DNA of 64,000 nt from positions 1,867,522-1,931,521 of the forward strand of contig NW_022985167.1 in the NCBI RefSeq assembly GCF_010093535.1, read 5' to 3'. The notes beneath the pieces were generated by a model. That model saw only the letters and a list, made by a program, of their open reading frames with translations, made no database searches and had not been told where the DNA came from. The first letter of the stretch is position 1. Each line of letters opens with the position of its first letter. A program made the position numbers and the translations under genes. Shown piece after piece: positions 32,159 to 42,522 of the stretch. This stretch comes from Lindgomyces ingoldianus. Lineage: Eukaryota > Ascomycota > Dothideomycetes > Pleosporales > Lindgomycetaceae.

Positions 32159-34055
32159 ATGGACGTCTCGTCGGTCCTCAGGAAGATCGAAGTGAAGCCG
32201 ACCGATGATGAGTACGAAGCCATTGACACAAGTCGATGGGGAAATAGGGACGTGTATCCGATTCCACATGACAAACGAACATATGGTGTATACGCGTTTG
32301 TGAGTTACTGGGGTACGCATCCTCTCTAAGACCACATGAAAGCAGTAATTAACCAACTTCCTAGGCACCTGTGGCGTTTGCCTTTCATCCTGGACCATCG
32401 GAAGCAGTTTAATTGGTATCGGCTTGACAGCTGCACAGGCTATGGCTGCTGTGGTAGGTTCCAGCATTCGATACTAATAGAGATGAATACTAATTGATCA
32501 AGACCGTCGGCATGGCCATTGCTTGCGGTAACGCTTATCTGAACGGCACTCCTGGGGCAAAACATCATCTTGGATACGGAATGCTGGCTCGATCGGCTTT
32601 CGGCCTTTGGGGGTCGTACTTTTGTATTATGTTGAACGTCTTTCAGTCGTTCGTCTTTTATGTAAGTATCTACGCTGGACGCCCATCAGCTCATGTCTTA
32701 TGGATTTGCAGGGAACTCAGATGTACTTTGGCGGGCAAGCATTTGTTTTAATTCTTAACTCAATTTTTCCCAGCTTCCTGCGCATGAAGAACACATTGCC
32801 TGAAAGGTACTGTTAACATCATCGAAATCTCTGAACAGAATCTAATCAGGGAGGCAGCGCCGGCATCACGACTCCAGGGCTCATCGGATTTGTTCTATTC
32901 ATGATCATGTACTTCCCAATCATTTACTTCGTCCCAGCGTGGAAGGTCCAGAAGCTTCTCGAAGTGCAGGTTGTTATCGCAACTGCCACGCTCCTTGGTA
33001 TTATGGGATGGGCTGTAGCTGTACGTTCAGTTCTCTAACTTTCCCGAGATTCCCCCTTTGACAGGTCCATGCAGGAAAACGGAGGCAGTCCTGGAAATCT
33101 AGTTGCTCCTGCAATCAAGCTCTCTAAAGCCGAAGCCGGATTCCGAGTCATCCAAGGCATTACTAGTGTAGCTGGAACCTACACCGGCGGGTCCGATCGT
33201 GTCTCAGATTGGACCCGTTACGGAAGGAGACGACACACCTCCACGCCCGCCATCATCACGCTGGCCGTTACCGTTATCCTCACCGCCCTCGTTGGTATCA
33301 TCTCCACCTCCGCGCTCGCCGAACGATACGGCCTGCTAGAATGGAATCCCCTCATCATGCTCCAGTGGATCCAACAAACCTCCTACACCCCCAAATGCCG
33401 CGCCGGCACCTTCTTTGCCGGTGTCGGCCTCCTATCCGTTACTACCTTCGTCAATTACACGCAAAACTGCGTGTCCTCTGGCATGGACGTCGCTATGCTT
33501 TTCCCACGCTACATCTCACAGCGCCGTGGCGCCATTATCTTCAGCATCTTGGGCGTGCTCGCAAATCCCTGGCGTTTCTTGACACAAGCTGAGACATTTA
33601 TTACTGTGTTGAGTAGTTTCGGTGTGTTCATGAGTCCGGCAGCGGCGATTTTGATTGTCGATTTCTGGATCGTGAGACGCCAGAAATGGAATATCCCCGA
33701 GTTGTACATTCCCGGTGGAACGTATTGGTTCACAGCGGGCGTCAACTGGCGGGCTTTCATTGCGTATTTTCTAGGTATGTGGCCGGCGCTTCCGGGCTTC
33801 GTGAACGCGGTATCAAGTCTTGAGGTCGATGTCGTTTGGCGGCGGTTCTACCAGATCAGTTTTTTCTTTGGGTATTTGGTTTCAGCTATTCTATTTTATA
33901 TTTTTAATAGGATTTCGCCGCCGCCGGGGCTTGGAGTGCAGGTTAGTTTTCATGTGGATGGGACAAGGATTCTGGAGGAGATGCCGGAGGGGATGAAGGA
34001 AGAGGGTTTGGAGAAGGGGGTTGAGGTTGGGGTTGAGAAGGTTTCTGGATCCTGA
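32159..34055 (+). CDS. NCS1-family nucleobase/vitamin-type permease
   Basis: Six exons: 32,159-32,312, 32,365-32,453, 32,503-32,661, 32,712-32,806, 32,858-33,020 and 33,075-34,055. All introns are 49-54 bp and the frame is kept through all five. The product is 546 residues with about twelve membrane helices. NCS1 markers are DKRTYGVYAFVSYWG, SSWTIGSSLIGIGLTAAQA, the KNTLPESAGITTPGLIGF loop (made by splicing at GAAAG/CGCC) and the GTYTGGSDRVSDWTRYG loop. The N-terminal pattern is of the Fur type, which carries uracil, allantoin, thiamine and related N-heterocycles by proton symport at the plasma membrane. The exact substrate is not readable. Position beside GMC, aldehyde dehydrogenase and ring-hydroxylase genes suggests it imports the compound that they break down. 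Confidence 0.92.
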
Positions 34056-34863
34056 CGACAGGGGCTAGATAAAGATAGTCTTGGTAAAAATAGAATTATA
34101 GGTGTTGGATATGTTGAAGAGCATATTATATTGTAATCCTCACCTCTTCGTTCCACTACGCCAGCCCATGAACTTGGAGACCCTTCCTAGGATCTGTTCA
34201 TCCTGGAGTCCCGATCACTTTGCTTGCTTTGGAGCATCATTCACAATCACAATCTCCGACCCCAACCTTCAAGACCAACAGCTACCTACCTACTCTGAGT
34301 CCGCTCTTCACACCTTCTCCTTACCACGCATTACACCCCACACCGAAAATCCACCCTCACAGTCCGTTCCTTACCACGTGCCAGAATTATCGTACCACCA
34401 TGCACCTTGCCGCAGCCACCACAACTCTCCACAATTATCCCTCCGCAACCGCCCATCTCTTCCCCATCCATCGCATCCTGCATCCGCGCGCAGAATACCC
34501 GCAACCACGCAACCGACATGCACCCGAAGCCCAAAACATCCCGTGCTCGGATGTAAGCACCCAATCTAGCCAGCGGGAGAATTTATCGGTGGAGGTCGGC
34601 AAGACTCGGTAGGTAAAGTTGGGTAACCCCACCAGAGCTACCCCTCTGTGATTTGTGGTTGCAAGGTATTTGGAGCTCAGTTGTAGATGGAGTGGGAATA
34701 GCCGCCTGCAGAAGCTCTGTTAGTTGATATACACGTACATTAAAAATATCATATTTGAATAGCTCCAGGGCGTTCTGAGTTTTGAGCCTCATGCTACTTG
34801 ATTCTCCAGCATTTTAAGCTCCCTAAAGCTATTCCCCTCCACTTCCGGTGCGCTCTAGACAAA
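34056..34863. other. Intergenic, NCS1 tail to aldehyde dehydrogenase start
   Basis: CT-rich, with overlapping random frames between 34,100 and 34,600. It contains the promoter of the aldehyde dehydrogenase in its distal part. Confidence 0.5.
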
Positions 34864-36658
34864 ATGGCGACGCCAGTGACAATGAAAATGCCAATTGAAG
34901 CCCAAATGCTCATCAACAACAACCTCGTGCCCGCAAGCGATGGTGGGACGTTTGATTTGTATTCTCCTCATACAGGGGAGCTTGTTGCAAAAGGTCCGTC
35001 CATCCATATAATAACCGACTTTCTCTCAATCTTCCTCAACCATCTCTGCCTGGCCATAATCCAGCTAGTCCGGAGTTCCAAGTCTAACATTCACAACAGT
35101 CCCCGAAGCCACTGCTGAAGACGTAGACACTGCCGTCTCAGCGGCCTCCGCGGCCTTCCCCTCATGGAGTTCACTTTCCCCAGCCCAGCGTGGCGCTCCA
35201 TTAAAAAAGTTGGCAGACTTAGTGTTAGAAAAGAAGGATTCTCTCGCTTCCCTAGACGCCCTCTCCATGGGCCGTCCCACAAGCTCCTACTTCGACGCCT
35301 CGTACGCCGCCACACATTTCAACTACTTCGCCGAAGCCGCATATCCGCAAGGCCATACTTCACTCAACACCCCCGGATTCTTGAATATGAGTGTCAGACA
35401 GCCGTTTGGTGTCGTGGCGATTATTATCCCGTGGAATGCGCCGCTGGTATTCTTTAGTAAGAAAGTAGCGCCTGCGGTAGCGGCAGGGAATTGCGTGGTT
35501 GTTAAGGGGAGTGAGAAAGCACCGTTGACGGTATGTAAGTTTACTCTTTTTAGAGATTTTAGGGGAATTTAGGTAAGGTATGGGGTGTGTGGACAGAACA
35601 ATGGAAGTTGTTTAACGTGACCTATCTTACTCTGCTCTGGAAGCAGAGAAGTCGATAAACGCCTCCATCGCTAACCTTTACTAACGCCCTCACTCTAGTG
35701 CTACCTCCTCTCCCAACTCATCCCAACTTGCAACTTTCCCCCGGGCGTCATAAACGTCCTTTCCGGCCACGGCCACACCTCCGGCTCGCTGCTCGCGCAC
35801 CACATGCGCATCCGCGCGCTCTCCTTCACCGGCTCTACTCGCACCGGCCGCGCTATCCAAATCGCCTCTGCTAATTCTAACCTCAAAAAGGTTGTCTTCG
35901 AGCTCGGCGGAAAATCCCCAGCCCTCGTCTTCCCAGACGCGGACATTGAGCAAGCAGCTAGGGAGACGGAGAATAGTATTAATTGGAACTCCGGGCAGAC
36001 GTGCATGGCGAATAGCCGTGTGTATGTGCATGAGAGTATAAAGGAGGAGTTTATGGAGAAGTTTAAGGGGTTTGCGAGGAGGAGGAGGCTGGGAGATCCG
36101 ATGGATCCCGAGGTTAATCATGGGCCGCAGGCCGATAGGTTGCAGTTTGATGCTGTAAAGAGGTATATTAAGATGGGGAAGGAGGCGGGCGGGGAGGTTA
36201 TTGATACTGGGGCGGGGGCTGAGGCTGAGGGTGGAATTGGCGGTGCTGTGGAAGTAGATGAAGATAGGAAGGCAGGGGGTAAATCCCTACTCATCCACCC
36301 GGTCATATTCGCCAACATCCCCGAAACGTCACCCCTAACCAAGGAAGAAATTTTCGGTCCCGTCGTCGTCATAAACACTTTCGCTACAGAAGACGAAGTC
36401 ATTACCAAAGCCAACGACACGGAATTTGGGCTCTATGCCGCGCTGTACACGAAAGATGTTGAGCGGGCGATACGGGTGGGTAAGAAGCTGGAAAGCGGGA
36501 TGGTGGGGATTAATTGCACCAGTCCGACGGGGTGTTGGGATTTGCCGTTTGGAGGTTGGAAGGGGAGTGGGACGGGCAGGGAGAGCCTGCTGGACAGTAT
36601 GGAGCATTATTTGGAGGTAAAGAGTTTGTATTTTAGGACACCTGGGATTGGGGGATAG
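34864..36658 (+). CDS. NAD(P)-dependent aldehyde dehydrogenase
   Basis: Three exons: 34,864-34,993, 35,100-35,530 and 35,699-36,658, with introns of 106 and 168 bp. The product is 506 residues, normal for the family. The start is chosen at ACAAAATGGCG; an in-frame ATG at 34,798 is less likely. Motifs are IIPWNAP (substrate/cofactor channel), FTGSTRTGR (Rossmann), FELGGKSP (general base Glu), NSGQTCMANSRV (catalytic Cys) and EEIFGPVV near the end. A Gly/Glu-rich insertion (about GAGAEAEGGIGGAVEVDE) precedes the GKSLLIHPVIF strand and is longer than usual. It oxidises an aldehyde to the acid in the cytosol. It likely takes the aldehyde produced by the GMC oxidase, by neighbourhood. Confidence 0.93.
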
Positions 36659-37327
36659 GGAGGGTCGATATTTGCCCTAAGTGATGTATATGCTGGAGTG
36701 ATCGAATCTATGCCGAAGACTTGCTGTCCTGTCTCTGTACAGTTCACTGAGTTTATTTGCTCCCTCTCCTTCCTCACATGCCCCCTGTTGATAACGAGAC
36801 GTGTGACTTGACTTTGCTAAAGTATGAGTGCATTAGCGTGCAAAAAGCACTGGAAGAGGCTTGCCGTGTGAAACGATACTCGATACTTGTACCCCGTTCA
36901 GCCACAATCTCGCTTCCAGATCCAGACTATCGGGACCCTTTAGGACACTTCGAAGCTTGTTCTCACGTCTAAGGACTGGATGGCTCAGAGATAAGGCGAG
37001 CGCAGGGGAGGGGCAAAGGGGAGCTCTTTCGGCAGATTGCTGCCGAAGCGCGGCGGGCATATCCGTCAGAATGCAACTAGCGCAGAGCTTTGGTCCACGA
37101 GAAGAGAAGCATTGCGACACCCGATAGCTGTGGGGAAACGTAGTGTGCGATAGTGGGTACATTGGATCAGAGTTGGTGGGCATAACGATCTAAGCATACC
37201 CAATTCAGGCTAGTGAGAATAACAGTGACTACTTTGATAATAAAAAAAGATTGTTCGAGAAAAAAAAAGGCAAATAGAACAAACAAACCCTTCATTACCA
37301 GCATAGCACAATTAACGACACACTCAG
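36659..37327. other. Intergenic, nothing recognised
   Basis: Short overlapping frames only. An A-rich stretch (AAAAAAAAGG) lies near 37,260. Confidence 0.5.
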
Positions 37328-38166
37328 ACGCCATTCTACCACTTCTCCCCGCGTGGCACCTTCGAGGTAATCATTCCTTCGACGAACGTCCCCGTCGAGC
37401 CGAATACTCCCAAATGATGGTGCTAGGCATCTCATGGCATAGCGGCCGCATTATGATCCACAACCCTAGCCTCGACAGCGACGAGGCCTGCGACCAATTC
37501 ATGATCGACCTGAGAAAGGAGATTAGGACTGCAGTCGCTGGCGTCACGACCGTGGATCTAGATTCCCATGTCCTGGGAATAAGCTCGGAGACTTTCAGGG
37601 GAGGAAAGGAAGGTGCGAGCCAAGTTTGAGAAGCTGATGAAGGAGCTTTTGGGTGGGTTAGATGTTGTGACTGGTGCGCAAGCATGCGGTGCGGCCATTG
37701 GAAAAAATGGGCGCGAAGAGGATTGGGGTTATTACTCCTTACCAAACGGTAGGAGATGGGCAGGTCCACGCATATCTCATGGGAGTGGGGTTTGATGTCG
37801 CCAATGTTTATGGATTAAAGTGTTCGACAGCCAAGCCAGTTGCGAAGATCAAACCAGAGACGCTGAAGGAGGCATTCCTGAAAGTGAATAGGGCGGATGT
37901 TGAGGCACTGGTGCAGGCGGGGACGAATCTGTTCTGTGCAAAAGTGACGGCAGAGATGGAGGTAGAGTTGGAGAAGCCAATTGTTGCTATCAATGCTGCG
38001 CGACAGTATGGCACGCATACAGGTCGCACGGTATCGCGGACTAGACCAAGGGATTTGGGTGCTCGTTGGAGAAGCACTCGGAGTGGATGATACAGCTTCT
38101 CTGGCAAGTAGCCGGTGGTGGGGGAGGTTGGTTCGCCAAGCCAAATACTCTTAGCATAGGGCTGTG
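37328..38166 (+). pseudogene. Arylmalonate decarboxylase / maleate isomerase-family protein, frameshifted
   Basis: The family is plain when frames are followed in order: EVIIPSTNVPVEPNTP, then GISWHSGRIMIHNPSLDSDE, GGLDVVTGAQAC, MGAKRIGVITPYQTVGDG, GFDVANVYGLKC, ALVQAGTNLFCAK, KPIVAINAA and TKGFGCSLEKHSEWM. The frame changes near 37,412, 37,615, 37,700 (at a six-A run) and 38,030, and a TAG falls in frame near 38,045. No start Met is present upstream of EVIIPSTN. At least four independent frameshifts exclude a functional protein. Introns do not explain them, since no donor-acceptor pairs flank the shifts. Intact relatives are about 240 residues and decarboxylate or isomerise small diacids using one or two cysteines. 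It sits between the aldehyde dehydrogenase and the regulator. Confidence 0.82.
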
Positions 38167-38344
38167 AATTAATTCAAACGCATGACTCGCCACACGCCTG
38201 GTGCTTCAAGACCCTGCAGTCAGCTGGAATCACGCTGTTACTGTGTACGCGTACCCAACAGTAACAGCAGCCAACCTTCAGTCGTCAGCTTCGCACCTCA
38301 AATGCCCTCGCGCTGCACTCGCCATGCCTCGGCCCGCGTCGTGA

Positions 38345-40546
38345 ATGATGATTTCCACGCCGACCACCAACAGCTCCTCCCGCCGAGTGCCGCTTGACAA
38401 GCGGAAGCGCACCGAGACCAGCTGCGACAAGTGCAAGTCGCGGAAGCAGAAATGTCGCAAAGAGCCCGGCCAGGAGTCGTGTCGGTACTGTGTCCTCCAC
38501 AACATCGACTGCCTCACGACGCAGCCTCGGAAGAAGCGGCTATATGGCAGCGTGGAGGGGCTGGGAAACCGACTGGCGTTGCTGGAGGCGCTGGTCAAGG
38601 GCCTGCTGCCGGAAGCAGATGTCTCGAACATGGACAAGATGCGACAATTGGGGAGTTCACTGGGCATCCCATTGCCAGACTCGGCAGGTGGAGGTGATGC
38701 AAATGGGGATCACAGCCAGAGTAGCAGCGGGAACGAGGCCGAGGAGCACCTTCCTCTACTACCAGACCAGCAAGGCCAGGTACAATACATTGGGCCCGCG
38801 AGCTCCTTCTCGTTTCATCTCAAGCTCACCACGCTCGTCGGGCGGGGGGCCATCCGCGAATTCGTGCTTTTTGGCCGCAATGCAGCTGACCAGGAGCCAT
38901 TGGATGGCGATGCTGATCCCCATGCTCTCTCCACGCCCAGCGCGACGTCCAACATTGACCATAATTCGCCCGCCGACCAGCGCGCTCCGAATGGCGAGGC
39001 ACCGAGCCTGGAGTCCTTGATTACTGCCTACTTCCACCACATCAACCCCGACTTTCCGGTGCTTCACGAGGCGCCCTTCCGAGAGGCATACGAAGCCTGG
39101 CTGCTGGCTCCAGCTGAGGCCGACCCAGCATGGCTCTGTAGTTTCCTGTGTGTGCTTCTGCTCTCTCGCCGTGTCGCCCGCATCACCTTCCAAGAAGAGC
39201 AGGAGCGGCTGTGGTGGCGCCGCGTGCAGACGCTGCTTCCTGTTGTGATATTTACCTCGAGTGTCGCTGCCGTGCAGGCGCTGATGCTTGCCGCGATTCA
39301 TCTCCACAACACCAACCATCGTGACGCGTGCTGGAACCTGACTGGGACTGCGGTTCGCATCGCATTCGCTATAGGGCTGCACCAAGACAAGGTCAACACA
39401 ATGCAGACTTCACTGACGCGAGAATTGAGGAAGCGGTTGTGGTGGACCCTCTACGCGTTCGAGCAGATGCAAGTGTCTTCCTACGACCGTCCAAGTGCTA
39501 TCGAGTATCCTGGCTCTAGGATTGGATGTCCAAATGAGCGCATCATTGGCATGGCAGGATACTGTCCTCCCGACTACACAAATTGGTTTAATCGTCTTGT
39601 CGTGCATCTTGGCTCCGCCTGCCGTGCACCGAAGAACACAAAAGCAAGCGCTAGCGAGGAGTCATATGTCGGACCACTTTCCCCCGCAGCTGGAGTACTC
39701 CGAGATCTAGACCGGTGGAAAGAGAGCCTTCCTACCCATCTTCGAGTCGAGAGTGCCGACGCTTCGTCGCCTGCATTTCAGCGTCCGCTCCTTTTGCTCC
39801 ATGGCATGTATCATTACACAGTCGTGGTGCTCTGTCGCGCTGCACTCCTGGCCCGGGCGACGTCGCTATCCAAAGAGGGGAAAGATTCAAACAACACTGC
39901 GCTGACTGGAATGTCCGACGTATGTGTCGCATCCGGTCGCTCGCTGGCCAATGTTATATTGAAGCTGGAGGCCAAAGGGAGATTCGATGCTATCACGTGG
40001 TGGGATATCTGGTATGGACTAACATGTGCCTCAGTCCTTGTGCTGGACCTGGTATGCACAACTAAGCAAGAGCGCAATGACCTCTCTGAGTCTCGAATAC
40101 TACTTTCACAGCTCGCGGAACTAGCGACGAGACATCTACGTAATCCGCATATGCCTGGCACGATCGAGAAATGGGCTTCACTAATCGTGGAGCTTCACTC
40201 CATGGCAGATACAATGAACACGATATCACCCCCTTCAAAAGTTGAAACTCAGGCGGAGCCCAGAATAGACCCGGCGCCTCCACACCAACCGCCTCAGACA
40301 CATCAGGAAGTGTCATATCCATTCCAGTCTACAACAAACAGTGGAGCGTATATGTTCGGGGGAGAAGCTGTTGCTGGTAGGTACTTCCCAGAGTCCGAAT
40401 TTACGGGCTCGTTTCCGGGTCCTCGGTTCGACAGGGGCACCCAAATGTCATTTATGGATTTCACGATAAACAATATCCAGGATTGGAACTGGGGCGATCT
40501 GGGGAGTTTGTTGGGAAACGAGGGAACAGGTCATGCAGGGTGTTGA
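38345..40546 (+). CDS. Zn2Cys6 fungal transcription factor
   Basis: A single intronless frame of 733 residues. The binuclear zinc cluster is intact: Cys 27, 30, 37, 46, 49 and 56 (C-x2-C-x6-C-x8-C-x2-C-x6-C), preceded by basic KRKR. A linker and likely dimerisation helix (LGNRLALLEALVKGLL) follow. The middle homology region (Fungal_trans, PF04082) begins near PSLESLITAYFHHINPDFPVLHE and includes the RKRLWWTLYAFEQM and SSYDRPSAIEYPG motifs. The acidic/aromatic C-terminus (MDFTINNIQDWNWGDLGSLL) looks like an activation domain. It is nuclear and likely the pathway regulator of the surrounding catabolic genes, which is inference from position. It is intact although the genes on both sides are broken. 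Confidence 0.93.
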   Translation: MMISTPTTNSSSRRVPLDKRKRTETSCDKCKSRKQKCRKEPGQESCRYCVLHNIDCLTTQPRKKRLYGSVEGLGNRLALLEALVKGLLPEADVSNMDKMRQLGSSLGIPLPDSAGGGDANGDHSQSSSGNEAEEHLPLLPDQQGQVQYIGPASSFSFHLKLTTLVGRGAIREFVLFGRNAADQEPLDGDADPHALSTPSATSNIDHNSPADQRAPNGEAPSLESLITAYFHHINPDFPVLHEAPFREAYEAWLLAPAEADPAWLCSFLCVLLLSRRVARITFQEEQERLWWRRVQTLLPVVIFTSSVAAVQALMLAAIHLHNTNHRDACWNLTGTAVRIAFAIGLHQDKVNTMQTSLTRELRKRLWWTLYAFEQMQVSSYDRPSAIEYPGSRIGCPNERIIGMAGYCPPDYTNWFNRLVVHLGSACRAPKNTKASASEESYVGPLSPAAGVLRDLDRWKESLPTHLRVESADASSPAFQRPLLLLHGMYHYTVVVLCRAALLARATSLSKEGKDSNNTALTGMSDVCVASGRSLANVILKLEAKGRFDAITWWDIWYGLTCASVLVLDLVCTTKQERNDLSESRILLSQLAELATRHLRNPHMPGTIEKWASLIVELHSMADTMNTISPPSKVETQAEPRIDPAPPHQPPQTHQEVSYPFQSTTNSGAYMFGGEAVAGRYFPESEFTGSFPGPRFDRGTQMSFMDFTINNIQDWNWGDLGSLLGNEGTGHAGC

Positions 40547-40689
40547 GGTGTTCGTAAATTATTAAAAAAATTTTTTTTTTTTTGGCTGAAATCAACTCCT
40601 AGGTGTCGGGAATTGGGAGGACACCTACTTGCGTGGAATTATTACTATTTGAGGTTCAGTGCCTCACCGCGTTTCAGCCCATGACTTTG

Positions 40690-41691
40690 TCATGTTCTTC
40701 ACCCTTTCCGAATCACGCCTTTGTTGCATCCCTATTTGACGCCATGGTCCGCATACATCCCGTCCTTCCTCAAGCTGGGGAGCGACAGGTAGTCTATACC
40801 GAACATCAGCCTGTCAATACTTATAGCACCTGCCGCTCCTTTCAAAGGAATATTGTCGAAGAAGATGCCATCCATGTATATGTTCTTCTCTAGCACCTCC
40901 CATATAGGCTTCCTTGCCGCATTTGGTCGACCCCTGCGTTTCTCATTCGCGGTCCTGCTCAATACATGCCTCGATTCGACGTGCAATGAACGATAGCATA
41001 CCGCCGGCATGAGATAGGATTGCCTTCAAGTCAGGTATTTTGTTGAAGATCAGCTACGAAAATGGGCGACATGGGAATCGTCCTCTTCGTGGTGAATTCC
41101 AACGATACCCGAGAGCCTGTCCACGGTTTCTATAACAAGGTCCAAATACACTGTCCGCCAACCCGTAATTCGGGATGAAGGAATACTGGTATACTCTTGT
41201 CAGCGATTGCTTGCAGCATTGGCTATACTTCAGGAAGATCGAGACCCCAGCCAAAATAGTTGTAGCTTATCACTATTCCACGCACTAAGAGGTATTTCTT
41301 CAAGTATTTAACCTCGATCATCGCGCTCGTCGACAATGTAGCGGAGAAAAACAACTATCCGGGATAATGATCATGCAAGCCTTGCATCTCCTCTCGCATT
41401 TTCCGCGCAACCTTTTTCGTGCCTTGTGCCAGCAAGAAATCCAATCATGGATTTCCAAGCGAAGGATGGAGGGGTAAATGCCGTGTTTGCCCATGAAAGC
41501 GATTTAGTGGAAATATCTTGGAGATTGGGGAGAAGTGGCTTTCCGGATAGGCCAACGCGGTTGATGATGGGGAGTCGCCTAGGGGAGGGGAGGTTGTGGT
41601 GCAAGGGGCTGTAGTCGGCGAGTGGACGAGGAAGATCCAAGAAGGTGGTAGAGATACGAATAGATGTCCACGACCGGTGTTTTGTCGCCAT
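40690..41691 (-). pseudogene. ACMSD-type amidohydrolase (decarboxylase) relic
   Basis: Minus-strand pieces in order: KTPVVDIYSYLYH (the metal-binding DxHxH start, now DxYxY), IAFMGKHGIYPSIL, EEMQGLHDHYPG, LKKYLLVRGIVISYNYFGWGLD, IADKSIPVFLHPE, ILSHAGGMLSFIARRIEACIEQDRE, then WEVLEKNIYMDGIFFD and IDRLMFGIDYLSLPSL. The order matches aminocarboxymuconate-semialdehyde decarboxylase-like amidohydrolase_2 proteins. Frames change repeatedly and TAG/TGA stops intervene, so it is dead. The loss of the first His pair would by itself remove metal binding. Relatives decarboxylate ring acids, or their ring-opened products, as part of aromatic or heterocycle breakdown. Confidence 0.72.
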
Positions 41692-42522
41692 GATAGATAG
41701 GTACTTCGGCTCTGTGCCGAGTTCACAAGAACTAAAATCTCACGAAGGCTGGGATTACTCTGAAAATCAGTCGAACTAGTTCCGATACGATATTCCGACT
41801 TTCCGATCATCGATCTCTTCGCAGAGCGGCTTCCTGCAGAATCGGCCGCTAGATCCGTCTTTCACAATCTTCCCTGAATCTCGTATCGTTCTGATTGGCC
41901 CCTTCCTCGAGCCCGAATATCTGATTGGTGCGCAACGGCCCCCCGATCTTCAAACCTAACTTTCTTACTTTACGAACTCTTGCTTTTTCGTATTCCGAAC
42001 TCAATATCCTTCAATGTCGTTCGCTAATAAAGCCATGCCCGAGGCTGTTCCTCCCCATCGCTTAGGCTGCATGGAGCCCGGACACCACACTTCACCTATC
42101 CCAGGTAGTGCTCAGCTGGTCGCAGTCGAAGATCAGAGAGTCGTTCGGATGCACGCAGCCGCGGTGGATTCCCCTCATCCGATAGGATCATTTCACCCAC
42201 GAGCCCATTGCCACTGCCATTTGAGCCGCCCAAACCGTAGACCATGTACATGGATAGCCTCGCCAGTTTCAGGGTTCCGTTGTAGCGGGATTGTTTTGTG
42301 ATAATCTTGGATTCTGCGGCTGTCGTTCGTTGATCAATAATAATACGTGGTGTTTCCTTTTCAACCGACCGATCGACATGGAAATAGCATTTACCCGTTT
42401 TCTTGGTTCTGTTTTATCGTCTGCAACGTTGTTGCTTTGGTCGTTGCATTTGTATTTGCATACTTTGCTGCTGCTGCCCTAGACTGGACCTGGTCTCAAT
42501 ATCCAAGTCCAAGTCCAACGTG
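41692..42522. other. Intergenic; promoter side of the FAD monooxygenase
   Basis: A plus-strand frame at 42,014-42,301 contains HAAAV and PIPG pieces faintly like a zinc alcohol dehydrogenase N-terminus, too weak to call. No other feature seen. Confidence 0.35.

Noticed and set aside
34102..34612. Frames of 130-155 codons between the permease and the aldehyde dehydrogenase
   Set aside because: CT-rich, His/Pro/Ser-biased, overlapping in two frames, no domain; typical promoter composition.
38394..39385. 208-codon frames overlapping the Zn2Cys6 gene on both strands
   Set aside because: Shadows of a GC-rich gene whose own frame has an intact zinc cluster.
42014..42301. Zinc alcohol dehydrogenase N-terminal relic
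   Set aside because: Only HAAAV and a few residues match; too weak without a search.
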